Counted from the first letter of the stretch, positions 10,278-19,513 are shown. The stretch is DNA of 64,000 nucleotides from VXNE01 sp965200505 (GCA_965200505.1 OZ241343.1:1798001-1862000), one strand, 5' to 3'. A program made the numbers and translations. The notes: generated from the sequence alone by a model not told the origin.

Positions 10278-13200
10278 TCAGCGCACGGCTGTACCCGTCG
10301 ACAGGTTGCTGATGTGCCCGGTCGGGCTTTCGATCAGGCTCATCGCCTGAATGTCTTGGTCCGCCTCGATGAACAGCCGCCACTTGCCTTTGCCGTCGCC
10401 GAACCGGCCCTCCAAGTGGGCGGCGCCGGCCTCCAATTGTTGGGCGGTGATTGCGGTGGCGGCACCGGCCGCCAAGGTCAAGCCGACCTCCCCTTCCGGC
10501 GGTGGGTTGCCGGCGTCGTCAAGGCCGCTAATCGAAATGGTTGCGGGTGCGTTGGAGGGATTGGTGAGCCGCAGTCTGCTGACCTGCCGGTTGTTGCTCG
10601 CCGGATTGAAGAACACGACCTCGTGCCGTCCCCTGGACTGGGGCACCACGGCGTTCATGCCGGTGAGGAAGCCGTCGGTCGTGCGCACGTAGGCAAGCGC
10701 CTCAATGGCCATCTCGGCGGCGAACTCCAGCCGCCAATCACCGGTGCCCGCGCCCAAGCTGCCGGACAGCCCTTTGGCCCGGTTACCCATCTCCAAGTCG
10801 TCGGAGTTGAAGTGCGCGGTGTGCCCAGCGTCAAGCGACAGCCTGACAGGGCCGCGGCGCCGGCCGGCGTCGTCGATGGCGTGGATGGCCACTTCGCCCT
10901 CTCTCCCTTCTCTGTTGATGATGCGGATGAAGCCCTGCTGCGAGGAGTTGGAGGCAGAGATGAAGAGCGGCAGGGAGACGTTCCTGCCGACCGCCACCCG
11001 GCCGCTGAGGTTGGCGAGGTGGCCAGTGGGGCTTTCGAGCAAGCTCATGGCCCTGGTTGGAAGGAACGACGTTACTTGCAACCGCCATTTGCCGTAGCCG
11101 TAGCCGAGGCGTCCCTCCCACAGGCCTCCCTCCCAAAAGTCATCGTTGCCTGCCTCTAACGACTGCGCCGTGAAGGTGCGCGATGCACCCGCTCCCAGCC
11201 ATAGGAAGACCCTGTTGTTGCCGATCTCTCCTCGGTCATCATGACCACGGAGGAAAACGGCCGCTTGCCACGATGGACCGGTATTGATCAATCGCAGTTT
11301 GCTCACTTGGCGGCGGTTGCTGGCGGGGTTGAATATCGGCGCGATTTCCTTGTATCCACGTTCTCCATATTCATGGTGACTCGTCACCACGTCGTTCATG
11401 CCGGTCAGGAAGCCATCCGCGGCGCGCACGTAAGCGAGCGCCTCGATGTCCAAGTCGGTGGCTAGCTCCAGGCGCCAGTCGCCTTCGCCGCTGCCCACGC
11501 CGCCGGCCAGGCCCTTGGCGGCGTTGCCCGCCTCCAAGTCCTCGGAGTTGAAATGCGTTGTCTGCCGGGCCGCGAGCGACAGGGTGACGGGGCCGCGCCG
11601 CTCTCCAGCGTCGTCAATGGCGTGGATCGCCACCGTGCCGCGACGGTTGTCGCGGTTGATGATCCGAGCGAAGCCCTGCCGACTGGGTTGGGAGGCGGAC
11701 AGGAACAATGGAATGGCGCGGTTGTCCGCGGTGAACGAGACCTCCAACTCGTAGGGGCCTGCGTCTGAGGCGTTCTGGCCGGCCACCCGCAGAAAGTAGG
11801 TTCCGGGCGCCACCTGTGCACCAACAACGAAATTGGGATACTCGCCTCCTCCAAACTCTTTGCTTACGACTTCGCCGCTCCGTCGAAGCAGTGCGCCCTT
11901 GACATCCGTGTCGCCCTTGGATTCCACCCATAGTTGGCCGGAACCGGTGCTCGGGACCCAAAGTCGGAAGTGGTCTTGGTCGAAGGACACCTCCAACTCA
12001 CCGCTGGCGGACGCCCCAACGGCGATGCGCGTGGCGCCGGCCAAGGCGTCGGCGTGGTCGTCGGGTTCGGCGGACAGCGGCGAAAATGAGATGTCGAGCG
12101 CATAGGGGCCTGTCGTGCTGCCACCGAAGCCCCGCACCGAGACGAAGTAGGTGCCGGGGTCCAGCTTCGCGACAAAGAGGAAGTTCGAGCCCGGGCCGCC
12201 ATCGTCGTCCGTCAGCCTGACGGCGCCATCCTCGGATGTGAGTTCGCCGATCACGTCCGTCTCGCCGGCCGTCCCCACTCGCACCACGCCCCGCTCGGCG
12301 ACCTCGAAGCGGAACCAGTCCGTGTCGGAGGGAAACTGCAGTTCGCCGGCAGTGGACGATGGGGTCGCCGCTGTGGTTGCCCGCGCCTTCCCGGCGCCAT
12401 GGTCGTCCGCTGTGCTTGCGGGATTGAACGAAACGATGAGCGCGTAGTCATCAGGCGTGTCCCAGTCTTGATCCTCCACTCTGATGAAGTAAACCCCCGC
12501 CTGCAGATCCTCCAAAATCAGAAAGTTGTAGCCTTCACCGCTGTCGGCGTCCTCAGCGATCAACTCGCCGTTTTGTCTGGTAAGCGCTCCCCGCAGGTTG
12601 CCGGATCCCGTGGTCGTGGTCTCCACCCGCAGCCACCCGGCCTCCGGCAACTCGATGCGGAAATAGTCCACATCGTCGCTGTCCGCCAACCGCGCGAAGG
12701 TGGTGGAAGTGGCGACCACCGGGGTGGCCGTTTGGGGCGTGTCGCCGTCGTCGGTGCGCTCTTGGCGGAAACTGGCGACTTGGTGTGTTCTTAGGTTCAA
12801 GGCGTAAACGGCGTCAGCCGGCCCGTCTGGCCCTTTCTCATCGCTGGACTTCGGCACCCCCAAGAGCGCTTCGGCGTAATCGGGATGGCGCAGGTTGGGC
12901 GTGGAGAAGTACGGCACCCCCGACACCCGTTCAAAACCGCCGTCAAAGCAGCGGCCACTGTAGGACATGATTGTCAGCCAGCAGTCGCCTTCGGCGGCGC
13001 CCGGCTCGAACGCTAGTTTGTTCACGTAGCCGTAGCTGAATGGCAGAAGCCCCGCCGTATCCTGATAGCGGTCATGGGAAAGCCCCATGTTGTGGCCCAG
13101 TTCATGGGCGAATGTGGATCCATGGCCTGACCAATGCTGATTCGCAAGGACAACGGCGAAGGGACCGGGAAGATTGGCTATGCCGCCGACATCGCCGTCT

Positions 13201-14060
13201 CCCGTGAACAAGCTGACCAGATCGGCCCCCAAAGCGTCACGCCTGTCGTGTACACCGTCCATGAAGCCGTCTGACGGGTTCGCTAAACGGTCGAGATCTG
13301 TTCCCGAACGGCAGCCAAGTCTTGTGCAACCTTCGCCTTCCTCCACATAATCAACTGGCTCCGCGCCCACCAAGTTCAGGCGCACCTTGGCGCCGCTGCG
13401 CTCGTAGGCATCGTTGGCCCAAGCGACGGAGTGATCGATCGACATGCGCATCTGCGCCTCGTTGCCCATGTTCTCCAGCGCCTTCGGCGTCCACAGAACA
13501 AGCACATCGACCACATTGCCACCGTCCTCATTGGCTTGCTCAACGGGCGGGAAACTGCCCCAGCCGCCTTTCGCCCTGATGGGTTCGCCCAGCGGCCGGC
13601 GCACGGATGGGTCCACTTCCTTGACGACATGGACGCCATCCTTGAGAGGCGCGACCTCGTAGGTTCCGCCAAGCTTCCAGATGCTCCCCATGATCGCTTC
13701 CGCATGCACCACGAGTGTCACCGCGCTGCCCGTCGCGCCCACCACGCGCCCGGACAGGGAATAGCCCGACAGCGTGCGTCGGGTGCGCTCCACTGCAACC
13801 TCCAACTCCAATCCTTGTGCGACGTTCAGCAGCAGGCGGCCGAAACCGGATTGTTCGACCGTGCGGACCGTCGAAAAGAGCCGTCCCCAATCCACCCGCA
13901 CGAACCACCGCTGGCCGGTGGCCGCAGATCCTTCCGAAACCGGGGCAGGCGCAACGCGCGCCGCATCCACCGCATCCACGGGAGTGAACAGCCCCTCTTC
14001 CGCACCCAAGGTTGGCAGCGCGGCGACAGTCAGCATGATGCTGGCTTTGAGGCTTCTCAT
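10278..14060 (-). CDS. Secreted reprolysin-like zinc metalloprotease with PPC and C-terminal repeat domains
   Basis: The 1260-residue protein starts at ATG 14060 behind AAGGGA; the open frame further upstream overlaps another gene. A signal peptide ends near residue 20. The catalytic domain (about 180-430) carries HELGHNMGLSHD (319-330), the three-His zinc site of metzincins of the M12 group, and a Met-turn (LTIMSYSG, Met365). Three bacterial PPC-like beta-sandwich domains follow (about 453-546, 560-658, 670-777). The last 480 residues are two tandem units (about 782-1022 and 1030-1260), each with an IHAIDDAG...RRGPV segment and a FNPASN..QVS.LRL segment. It is probably an exoprotease whose C-terminal part binds surface or substrate. 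Confidence 0.85.
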   Translation of the reverse strand: MRSLKASIMLTVAALPTLGAEEGLFTPVDAVDAARVAPAPVSEGSAATGQRWFVRVDWGRLFSTVRTVEQSGFGRLLLNVAQGLELEVAVERTRRTLSGYSLSGRVVGATGSAVTLVVHAEAIMGSIWKLGGTYEVAPLKDGVHVVKEVDPSVRRPLGEPIRAKGGWGSFPPVEQANEDGGNVVDVLVLWTPKALENMGNEAQMRMSIDHSVAWANDAYERSGAKVRLNLVGAEPVDYVEEGEGCTRLGCRSGTDLDRLANPSDGFMDGVHDRRDALGADLVSLFTGDGDVGGIANLPGPFAVVLANQHWSGHGSTFAHELGHNMGLSHDRYQDTAGLLPFSYGYVNKLAFEPGAAEGDCWLTIMSYSGRCFDGGFERVSGVPYFSTPNLRHPDYAEALLGVPKSSDEKGPDGPADAVYALNLRTHQVASFRQERTDDGDTPQTATPVVATSTTFARLADSDDVDYFRIELPEAGWLRVETTTTGSGNLRGALTRQNGELIAEDADSGEGYNFLILEDLQAGVYFIRVEDQDWDTPDDYALIVSFNPASTADDHGAGKARATTAATPSSTAGELQFPSDTDWFRFEVAERGVVRVGTAGETDVIGELTSEDGAVRLTDDDGGPGSNFLFVAKLDPGTYFVSVRGFGGSTTGPYALDISFSPLSAEPDDHADALAGATRIAVGASASGELEVSFDQDHFRLWVPSTGSGQLWVESKGDTDVKGALLRRSGEVVSKEFGGGEYPNFVVGAQVAPGTYFLRVAGQNASDAGPYELEVSFTADNRAIPLFLSASQPSRQGFARIINRDNRRGTVAIHAIDDAGERRGPVTLSLAARQTTHFNSEDLEAGNAAKGLAGGVGSGEGDWRLELATDLDIEALAYVRAADGFLTGMNDVVTSHHEYGERGYKEIAPIFNPASNRRQVSKLRLINTGPSWQAAVFLRGHDDRGEIGNNRVFLWLGAGASRTFTAQSLEAGNDDFWEGGLWEGRLGYGYGKWRLQVTSFLPTRAMSLLESPTGHLANLSGRVAVGRNVSLPLFISASNSSQQGFIRIINREGREGEVAIHAIDDAGRRRGPVRLSLDAGHTAHFNSDDLEMGNRAKGLSGSLGAGTGDWRLEFAAEMAIEALAYVRTTDGFLTGMNAVVPQSRGRHEVVFFNPASNNRQVSRLRLTNPSNAPATISISGLDDAGNPPPEGEVGLTLAAGAATAITAQQLEAGAAHLEGRFGDGKGKWRLFIEADQDIQAMSLIESPTGHISNLSTGTAVR

Positions 14061-14101
14061 GGATGCGTTCCCTTGCGCCGAGGCGTCATGGGTCGGCCAG
14101 C

Positions 14102-14465
14102 TCAGAAGTGGTCGGGGCAGTGGGGCGCGTGCTGCGTGGCGAACAGTGCATCGAGCCGCCGCACCGTTTTCGGCTCGGCCTGCAACATGCCCCAAGTGCT
14201 GAGTTCCTGTGCCGAGCGGCGGCCGGCGTAGAGGGCGGCCAAGGCCTTGATGGAAAGCGTGGCATCGGCACTGGTGCCGTTCGGCGGCCGCGTCACCTCG
14301 GCTGCGCCGTTCGCCGCCTCGATGCGGAAGGTGCCGTCGTTCCACGGCGTCAAAGGATCCGGCGAGACGGCTAGGGTAGCCACCCCTTCACCACTCCATC
14401 CACGTCCCTCAAGCGCCGCCGCCACGTCCATGATGCGCAGCCAAACGCCTTCGCCATCCCGCGAG
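14102..14465 (-). pseudogene. 3' fragment of an Eis-like GNAT acetyltransferase (SCP2-like C-terminal domain)
   Basis: About 120 residues on the minus strand match the C-terminal SCP2-like domain of Eis-type N-acetyltransferases: GVWLRIMDVAAALEGR, then PWNDGTFRIE, ADATLSIKALAALYAG and, at the end, LDALFATQHAPHCPDHF. The GNAT catalytic domains that should precede it (about 270 residues) are absent. Instead the sequence changes at about 14455-14470 into a gene reading the other way. A short protein could start at an ATG near 14503, but that start lies in the neighbour's coding sequence. I treat it as a truncated remnant. Confidence 0.65.
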
Positions 14466-15170
14466 GCTTTGGCGGCGCTGCCTTTGCTGTTCTCGCCCGG
14501 CACGCGCTGGAACTACGGCTACTCCACGGACGTATGCGGCTACTTGGTGCAGGTGCTGGCGGACATGCCCCTCGACGCCTTCGTTCGTGAGCGCATCACG
14601 GCGCCGCTCGGCATGGAGAACTCCGGCTTCCAAGTGCCGAGGGATGCGCTGAACCGCTTCGCCGCCTGCTACGAACACACCGGCGAGAACGCGTATCGGT
14701 TGCAGGACGACCCACAGGAGAGCCGCTACCTGAAGGCGCCGAAGCTGCTCTCCGGCGGTGGCGGCATGGTCTCGACGGTGGACGACTACCACCGCTTCTG
14801 CCGAATGTTGCTCGGCAAGGGGGAACTGGACGGCACCCGCATCTTGGGCCGCAAGACCGTTGAATACATGACGCGCAACCACCTGCCCGGCGGCAGAGAC
14901 CTCGCTGCCATGGGCCAACCGGTCTTCAGCGAAACGCCCTATGACGGCATCGGCTTTGGCCTGGGCTTCTCCGTGGTGCTGGACCCGGCCGCCGCCAACG
15001 TGTTGGATTCGCCCGGCGAGTTCGCTTGGGGTGGCGCCGCGAGCACCTATTTCTGGGTGGATCCGGCGGAAGCGCTCATCGTCATCTTCATGACGCAGCT
15101 ATTGCCCTCGTCCGCGTACCCGATCCGGCGCGAGCTGAAGGCGACCATCTATCCGGCCCTCATCGACTGA
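14466..15170 (+). pseudogene. 3' fragment of a serine beta-lactamase-fold hydrolase (class C/esterase EstB type)
   Basis: From about 14466 the plus strand reads ALAALPLLFSPGTRWNYGYSTDV, the Tyr-containing part of the beta-lactamase/transpeptidase fold (Y-x-N-like YST). It continues through PLGMENSGF, LLSGGGGMVSTVDDYHRFCRMLL and FAWGGAASTYFWVDP (the KTG-equivalent HxG-type strand, here WGG) to a normal C-terminus. The N-terminal part with the nucleophile SxxK is missing because the sequence switches to the reverse-strand Eis fragment. An open frame exists from 14247, but its first 70 residues are antisense to that fragment. It is inactive as it stands unless the junction is an assembly error. 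Confidence 0.7.
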
Positions 15171-15227
15171 CCGCGCCCACGACATTCCCGTATTATCTGG
15201 CGGGCGGGGAAACCGAGGAGAAGTGGG

Positions 15228-17456
15228 ATGCGCGCTCTGATTTGGACCATCATTCTCGTCATCGTCGCCGGCATCGCCTATTGGGTGGGCTGGCGCGAGG
15301 AACCGACCCCACCCGCCGCCCCCGAACCCGCACCCGCAGCGGCCGAGGCACCGGCCGCGCCGGCGCCAACCATCGGCCTCATCGACGACGCCCGCATCAT
15401 CAATGCGGATTCGGAGCCCGGCAACTGGCTCGCCCACGGGCGCACCTACGAAGAGCGCCGCTTCTCGCCACTCGCGTCCATCAATCGCGACACCGTGGGC
15501 GAACTGGGCCTTGCTTGGTACCGCGACATGGGCACCAGCCGCGCCTTGGAGGCCACCCCCATCATCGTGGACGGCATCATGTTCCTCACCAGCGCTTGGA
15601 GCCGGGTGCATGCCATCAATGCGCTCACTGGCGAGGAAGTGTGGTCATACGACCCCGAAGTGCCCCCAGAGTGGGGCCGCCGCGCCTGCTGCGACGTGGT
15701 GAACCGCGGCGTCGCCGTTTACAAGGGGCGCGTTTACGTCGGCACGCTGGACGGCTGGTTGGTCGCGCTGGATGCCGCCACCGGCCAGAAGGTGTGGGAA
15801 GTGGACACCCTCATCGACCGTGAGCGCTACTACACCATCACCGGCGCGCCCCGCGCCGCGGCCGGCAAGGTGTTCATTGGCAACGGCGGCGCCGAATACG
15901 GCGTGCGCGGCTATGTCACCGCCTACGATGCCGAGACGGGAGACGAGGCGTGGCGCTTCTTCACCGTGCCGGGCAATCCCGCGCTGCCCTTCGAGCATCC
16001 GGAAATGGAGCTGGCCGCGCAAACGTGGAAGGGCGGCGAATGGTGGGAGATCGGCGGTGGCGGCACGGTGTGGAACTCCATCGTGTACGACCCGGCGTTC
16101 AATCAGGTCTATCTCGGCGTCGGCAACGGCGCCCCGTGGACGCGCGTCATCCGCTCGCCGGGCGGGGGCGACAACCTGTTCCTCTCGTCCATCGTCGCCC
16201 TCGACGTGGAGACCGGCCGGATGAACTGGCATTACCAGACCACGCCCGGCGACAACTGGGATTACACCGCCGTGCAGGACATGGCGTTGGCCGAGATGAT
16301 GGTGGACGGCGCGTTGACGAAGGTGTTGCTGCAAGCGCCGAAGAACGGCTTTTTCTACGTCATCGACCGCGCCGACGGGCGGCTCCTGCGCGCCCACCCG
16401 TTCGCCGCCGTCACTTGGGCCACGCATGTGGACTTGGAGACTGGCCGGCCGGTGGAAAACCCAGACTTCGACTACACCGAGGGCGAGAAATGGGTGCTGC
16501 CCGGGCCGCTGGGGGCGCATAACTGGCAGGCGATGTCCGTGGATGTGGAAGCGGGCCTCGTGTATCTGCCGGCGCAAGACAACCCACTCATCTACGGCAT
16601 GTCCGAGGAGTGGCAGGAGACCGGCGTTTACAAGCGCAACCCGGGCAGCATGAACTTGGGCTTGGAGTTCGGACGCATCGCGCAGCTGCTCATCAGCAAC
16701 TTGGAGACGCAGCCGACGCCGAAGGGCTATCTCAAGGCTTTCGATCCCCTGACGGGGGATTCACCTTGGACGGTGGAGATACCGCACTATTGGAACGGGG
16801 GTGTGCTCGGCACGGCCGGCGGGTTGGTCTTCCACGGCGATGCCCTCGGCCACTTCAACGCCTACGACAAGGCGACCGGCGAGTTGCTGTGGCGCTTCAA
16901 CACCTACACGTCGATGCTGGCGCCGCCCGTGACGTTCGCCATCGACGGCACCCAATACGTCTCCATCTTGACCGGCACCGGCGGCGGCGACCTGTTCTCC
17001 GGCGAAGCATTGCCGCCGCTCGAAAAACCCGCGTCATACACCTATGGCAACAGCGGCCGGCTGCTCACCTTCGCGTTGGGTGGCGGGGCGAGCCTGCCGG
17101 CGCCGACGGCGGTGGACCGCACCATCCCGGCGCAAACGCCCGTGACCTTGGAAGATGCCGACCTCGCGCAAGGGGAACGGCTATACAATACCTACTGCGC
17201 GACCTGCCACGGCCTGTTGGTCAGGTCGGGTGGCTCCATCGCGGATTTGCGGTTGATGACGCCGGAAGTGCATGCCGCCTTTGGGCAGATCGTGCTCGAT
17301 GGCATCTACGCCGCCCAAGGCATGGCCGGTTTCGGGGATGCACTGACGGAGGAGGAATCCGCCCGCATCCATGCCTATGTGCGCGCCCGCGCGCATGAGG
17401 ATCGCGAAGTGGCCTTGGGCAACAAAGAGCTGCCACGCATGACGTGGTTCCAGTAG
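15228..17456 (+). CDS. PQQ-dependent alcohol dehydrogenase with C-terminal cytochrome c domain (type II quinohemoprotein)
   Basis: The 742-residue protein is anchored by an uncleaved N-terminal helix (residues 3-22) with a Pro/Ala linker. It is an eight-bladed PQQ propeller: vicinal Cys154-Cys155 (RRACCDVV), tryptophan-docking repeats such as ALDAATGQKVWE, and the active-site Asp in DNWDYTAVQ. The residue two positions after that Asp is Thr. Lanthanide-dependent enzymes carry Asp there, so a calcium enzyme is more likely. A cytochrome c domain follows, with CATCHG (657-662) and probable Met699 ligand. It oxidises alcohols in the periplasm and passes electrons to the respiratory chain. GAGGAGAAG precedes the ATG. 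Confidence 0.93.
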   Translation: MRALIWTIILVIVAGIAYWVGWREEPTPPAAPEPAPAAAEAPAAPAPTIGLIDDARIINADSEPGNWLAHGRTYEERRFSPLASINRDTVGELGLAWYRDMGTSRALEATPIIVDGIMFLTSAWSRVHAINALTGEEVWSYDPEVPPEWGRRACCDVVNRGVAVYKGRVYVGTLDGWLVALDAATGQKVWEVDTLIDRERYYTITGAPRAAAGKVFIGNGGAEYGVRGYVTAYDAETGDEAWRFFTVPGNPALPFEHPEMELAAQTWKGGEWWEIGGGGTVWNSIVYDPAFNQVYLGVGNGAPWTRVIRSPGGGDNLFLSSIVALDVETGRMNWHYQTTPGDNWDYTAVQDMALAEMMVDGALTKVLLQAPKNGFFYVIDRADGRLLRAHPFAAVTWATHVDLETGRPVENPDFDYTEGEKWVLPGPLGAHNWQAMSVDVEAGLVYLPAQDNPLIYGMSEEWQETGVYKRNPGSMNLGLEFGRIAQLLISNLETQPTPKGYLKAFDPLTGDSPWTVEIPHYWNGGVLGTAGGLVFHGDALGHFNAYDKATGELLWRFNTYTSMLAPPVTFAIDGTQYVSILTGTGGGDLFSGEALPPLEKPASYTYGNSGRLLTFALGGGASLPAPTAVDRTIPAQTPVTLEDADLAQGERLYNTYCATCHGLLVRSGGSIADLRLMTPEVHAAFGQIVLDGIYAAQGMAGFGDALTEEESARIHAYVRARAHEDREVALGNKELPRMTWFQ

Positions 17457-17472
17457 TTGGGGGAAGGATTGA

Positions 17473-17601
17473 ATGAAGCGCCTCTTCACATCTCTGCCGA
17501 TGATTTTGGCGTTGGCGACGGTGGCCGCGGTGGCCCTGATGTTCATCATCGTGGACAACCCGGCAGACCGGCCGCAACCGGCGGAGATGGTCGAGCACTG
17601 A
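17473..17601 (+). CDS. 42-residue single-pass membrane peptide downstream of PQQ dehydrogenase
   Basis: Sixteen bases after the dehydrogenase stop, GGGAAGGATTGA precedes an ATG opening a 42-codon frame: MKRLFTSLPMILAL, then an unbroken hydrophobic stretch to FIIV and a short polar tail ending EMVEH. It has the shape of a small membrane subunit or a signal-anchored peptide. The position suggests that it belongs to the dehydrogenase, perhaps in anchoring or electron transfer. No family recognised; it could also be a chance frame. Confidence 0.45.
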   Translation: MKRLFTSLPMILALATVAAVALMFIIVDNPADRPQPAEMVEH

Positions 17602-17645
17602 CTGTGGGCGGAGGCATCCGCCCGTGCGCTTAAGGCCCCGCCAGC

Positions 17646-18209
17646 CTAGACGCCCGGCACCGGTTTTGGCGGCAGGGTGGGTGGCGGCGCGCGCCGAAAC
17701 TCGAAGCGCGGCCGCTCGGCGTTCGTCGTGGAGCCTTGAGCCGCGCCAGCGCGGGCGGTGGCCGCTTCCGGTTCAGCCGGCGCCACGACGGCTTGGCGCG
17801 TGAACGTCCCATTCAGCAGCTCCCCTGCCGAGAGTTGCGCCAGCGCGTCCTGCGCCGCTTCCGCGGTGGCTTCGTCCCACGGCACTCGATGCGCCCGCGG
17901 CGGCCCGGCCGGCAGTCCCGCCGCGTCCAGCTTGCGCACCCAGAAGTAGATGGCGCCATCCTCCCCCGTTGCCTTGTCCGGATCTTCCACCGTGAGCCAT
18001 TGCAGGCGGAAATCCTCCGGCAGCGCATCCGGCGTCGCCCAGCCGAGCAGCGCCTTCTGCGCCTGCCAAGCGCCGAAGTAGAGCGCCGTGACGATCAAGA
18101 GCGCCCCCGACTTCACCAGCATCGGCAGCCGCGTGCGCAGGTTCAGATGCAGCAGCAGCGCGGCCACGGCCGCATAAGCGACCGTCAGCGCGATGGCGGC
18201 CGCGATCAT
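17646..18209 (-). CDS. Membrane protein, third gene of an ExbB/ExbD-like operon
   Basis: The start at 18209 overlaps the stop of the preceding gene as ATGA, giving 187 residues. Two hydrophobic helices (about 2-22 and 33-50) are followed by a soluble region (residues about 60-140) with FWVRKLDAAG and a DEATAEAAQDALAQLSAGELL segment, then a low-complexity Pro/Arg-rich tail ending PPKPVPGV. I do not recognise a family. Tight coupling to the two upstream channel-like genes implies a shared membrane complex. The longer frame upstream of 18209 is a shadow of the neighbour. Confidence 0.7.
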   Translation of the reverse strand: MIAAAIALTVAYAAVAALLLHLNLRTRLPMLVKSGALLIVTALYFGAWQAQKALLGWATPDALPEDFRLQWLTVEDPDKATGEDGAIYFWVRKLDAAGLPAGPPRAHRVPWDEATAEAAQDALAQLSAGELLNGTFTRQAVVAPAEPEAATARAGAAQGSTTNAERPRFEFRRAPPPTLPPKPVPGV

Positions 18210-18823
18210 GCCTTCTGGCGCAAGGCTGTCGTCAACAACGGCTTCGGCAACTCGTTGGTGCCGAGCACCTCGCCGTTGGCGCCGATGGTGAAGCGCACCG
18301 CGGTCTGCTCGTCGCCGGAGCCGGCCAATTCGCGTTGGCCGTAGTACACCAATTCCACCGCCGGGTTCAGCTTCTCCACCTTGATGGACACCGGCAGCGG
18401 TTCGGCGTAGTTCGCTTGGTAATGCAACACGTTCACCACGTATTCGCCCGGCGTGAGCGCCCGCACCGTCACCGTCTCCTGATTGATCGGGTTTGAGATC
18501 TCCTCGCCGTCCAGCACGATGCGATCCTGAAACAGGCCGCGATCGTCGCGGTCCAGATGCATGAGGCCGGCGTCGCGGTTGTGGTACCAGACGAGGTTGC
18601 CGGACGGATCTTCCACCAAGGTGTCCACGTCGTCCGGGTGGCGGTCTTCCCACCGCACGGTGACGAGCACCTCCGCCTTGGCTTCAACGTTGCCGCCGTC
18701 CGTGGGTTCGGCCATCAGCGCGAAGGCGATGACGAACATGAACGCGAAGCCGAGCAGCGCGTTGAACAGCACGTCTGTGAAGGCGTCCTGGGATTCGTTG
18801 ATGCGCAGCAGCCTATGGCGCAT
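18206..18823 (-). CDS. ExbD/MotB-like single-pass protein with periplasmic domain
   Basis: This 205-residue protein has one N-terminal transmembrane helix whose start, ESQDAFTDVLFNALLGFAFMFVIAF, resembles the ExbD/TolR/MotB anchor with an Asp just before or in the membrane. The rest (residues about 40-205) is a mostly beta periplasmic domain (LVTVRWEDRHPDDVDTLVEDPSGNLVWY, then GEYVVNVLHYQANY). No peptidoglycan-binding OmpA motif is seen. It overlaps the MotA/ExbB-like gene by 11 bp and should be its stator partner, converting proton flow into movement or force on an unknown target. Confidence 0.72.
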   Translation of the reverse strand: MRHRLLRINESQDAFTDVLFNALLGFAFMFVIAFALMAEPTDGGNVEAKAEVLVTVRWEDRHPDDVDTLVEDPSGNLVWYHNRDAGLMHLDRDDRGLFQDRIVLDGEEISNPINQETVTVRALTPGEYVVNVLHYQANYAEPLPVSIKVEKLNPAVELVYYGQRELAGSGDEQTAVRFTIGANGEVLGTNELPKPLLTTALRQKA

Positions 18824-19490
18824 CGCGCACCAGATACACTTCCGCCAGCACGGCGAGGCGCGTGGCCAAGTCCGCCGCCGAGGCGTCCAGCACGTGATAC
18901 TGCAACTTCAGCAACGTGCTGGTGACGAGCCCGGCCAACGTGGTGTAGAGCGCCACCGCCATGCCGCCGCTCATCGCGGCCAGCAACTGCTGCATCAGGC
19001 TGGGGTCGAACTCCTTGATGTCGCCCACGGGCAGCAGCATCAGGATGAAGCCCACGATCGTGCCCAACAGGCCGAGCCGGAGCAACGCGTCGCTGGCGAA
19101 GTGGCCCAAGGCGTGGCGATTGGCCAGCGCGTCGGCGAACGCCGTGAGCAAGGGCGCTGGGTCGCCGCCACCGCCTCGGGCACGCCAACTGTCCAAGAAC
19201 TGGCCTACCAGTCCGTCATCATCGGCCGCGGCGGCGCTGCCCTCGGTGCTTAGCGTCCGCTCGAGCCGCGCATAGCGTCTGCGCTCGCCGGCCAGCAAAT
19301 GCGCGAGCCACAGCCAATGCCCGGTGGCCACGCAGTAGAGCGCCAGAATCACATAGGAGAGGTAGCTTCGGTCTGCGCTCAAGGCGAGGCTGAGCAGGCC
19401 CCGATCGGCCGCCAGCCAAAAGCCGAACGCCACCAAGCCCAGCAGCACCAGCGCCCGCCATGTGAGGTTGGCGTCCATGCGCCGCGTCAT
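18813..19490 (-). CDS. MotA/TolQ/ExbB-family proton channel protein
   Basis: The 225-residue protein has four predicted helices: two near the N-terminus (about 13-33 and 42-62), then LLRLGLLGTIVGFILMLLPV and MSGGMAVALYTTLAGLVTSTLL. The last pair carries the signature LGLLGTIVGF...SGGMAVALYTTLAGLV of the MotA/TolQ/ExbB proton-channel domain. Starts at 19490 or at the Met four codons later are both possible. It heads a three-gene overlapping operon and begins 23 bp after the enoyl-CoA hydratase stop. It differs from exbB-exbD-tonB and tol operons by its third gene. Confidence 0.82.
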   Translation of the reverse strand: MTRRMDANLTWRALVLLGLVAFGFWLAADRGLLSLALSADRSYLSYVILALYCVATGHWLWLAHLLAGERRRYARLERTLSTEGSAAAADDDGLVGQFLDSWRARGGGGDPAPLLTAFADALANRHALGHFASDALLRLGLLGTIVGFILMLLPVGDIKEFDPSLMQQLLAAMSGGMAVALYTTLAGLVTSTLLKLQYHVLDASAADLATRLAVLAEVYLVRDAP

Positions 19491-19513
19491 CCCGCGCGCA
19501 ATGAGGGGCGGCC

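Noticed and set aside
14061..14345. N-terminal extension of the metalloprotease
   Set aside because: Overlaps the Eis-like fragment in another frame and lacks protein-like character; the signal peptide starts at 14060.
17646..19490. Zorya anti-phage defence system
   Set aside because: MotA/MotB-like proteins are present, but there is no helicase or nuclease partner and the second protein has no peptidoglycan-binding domain.
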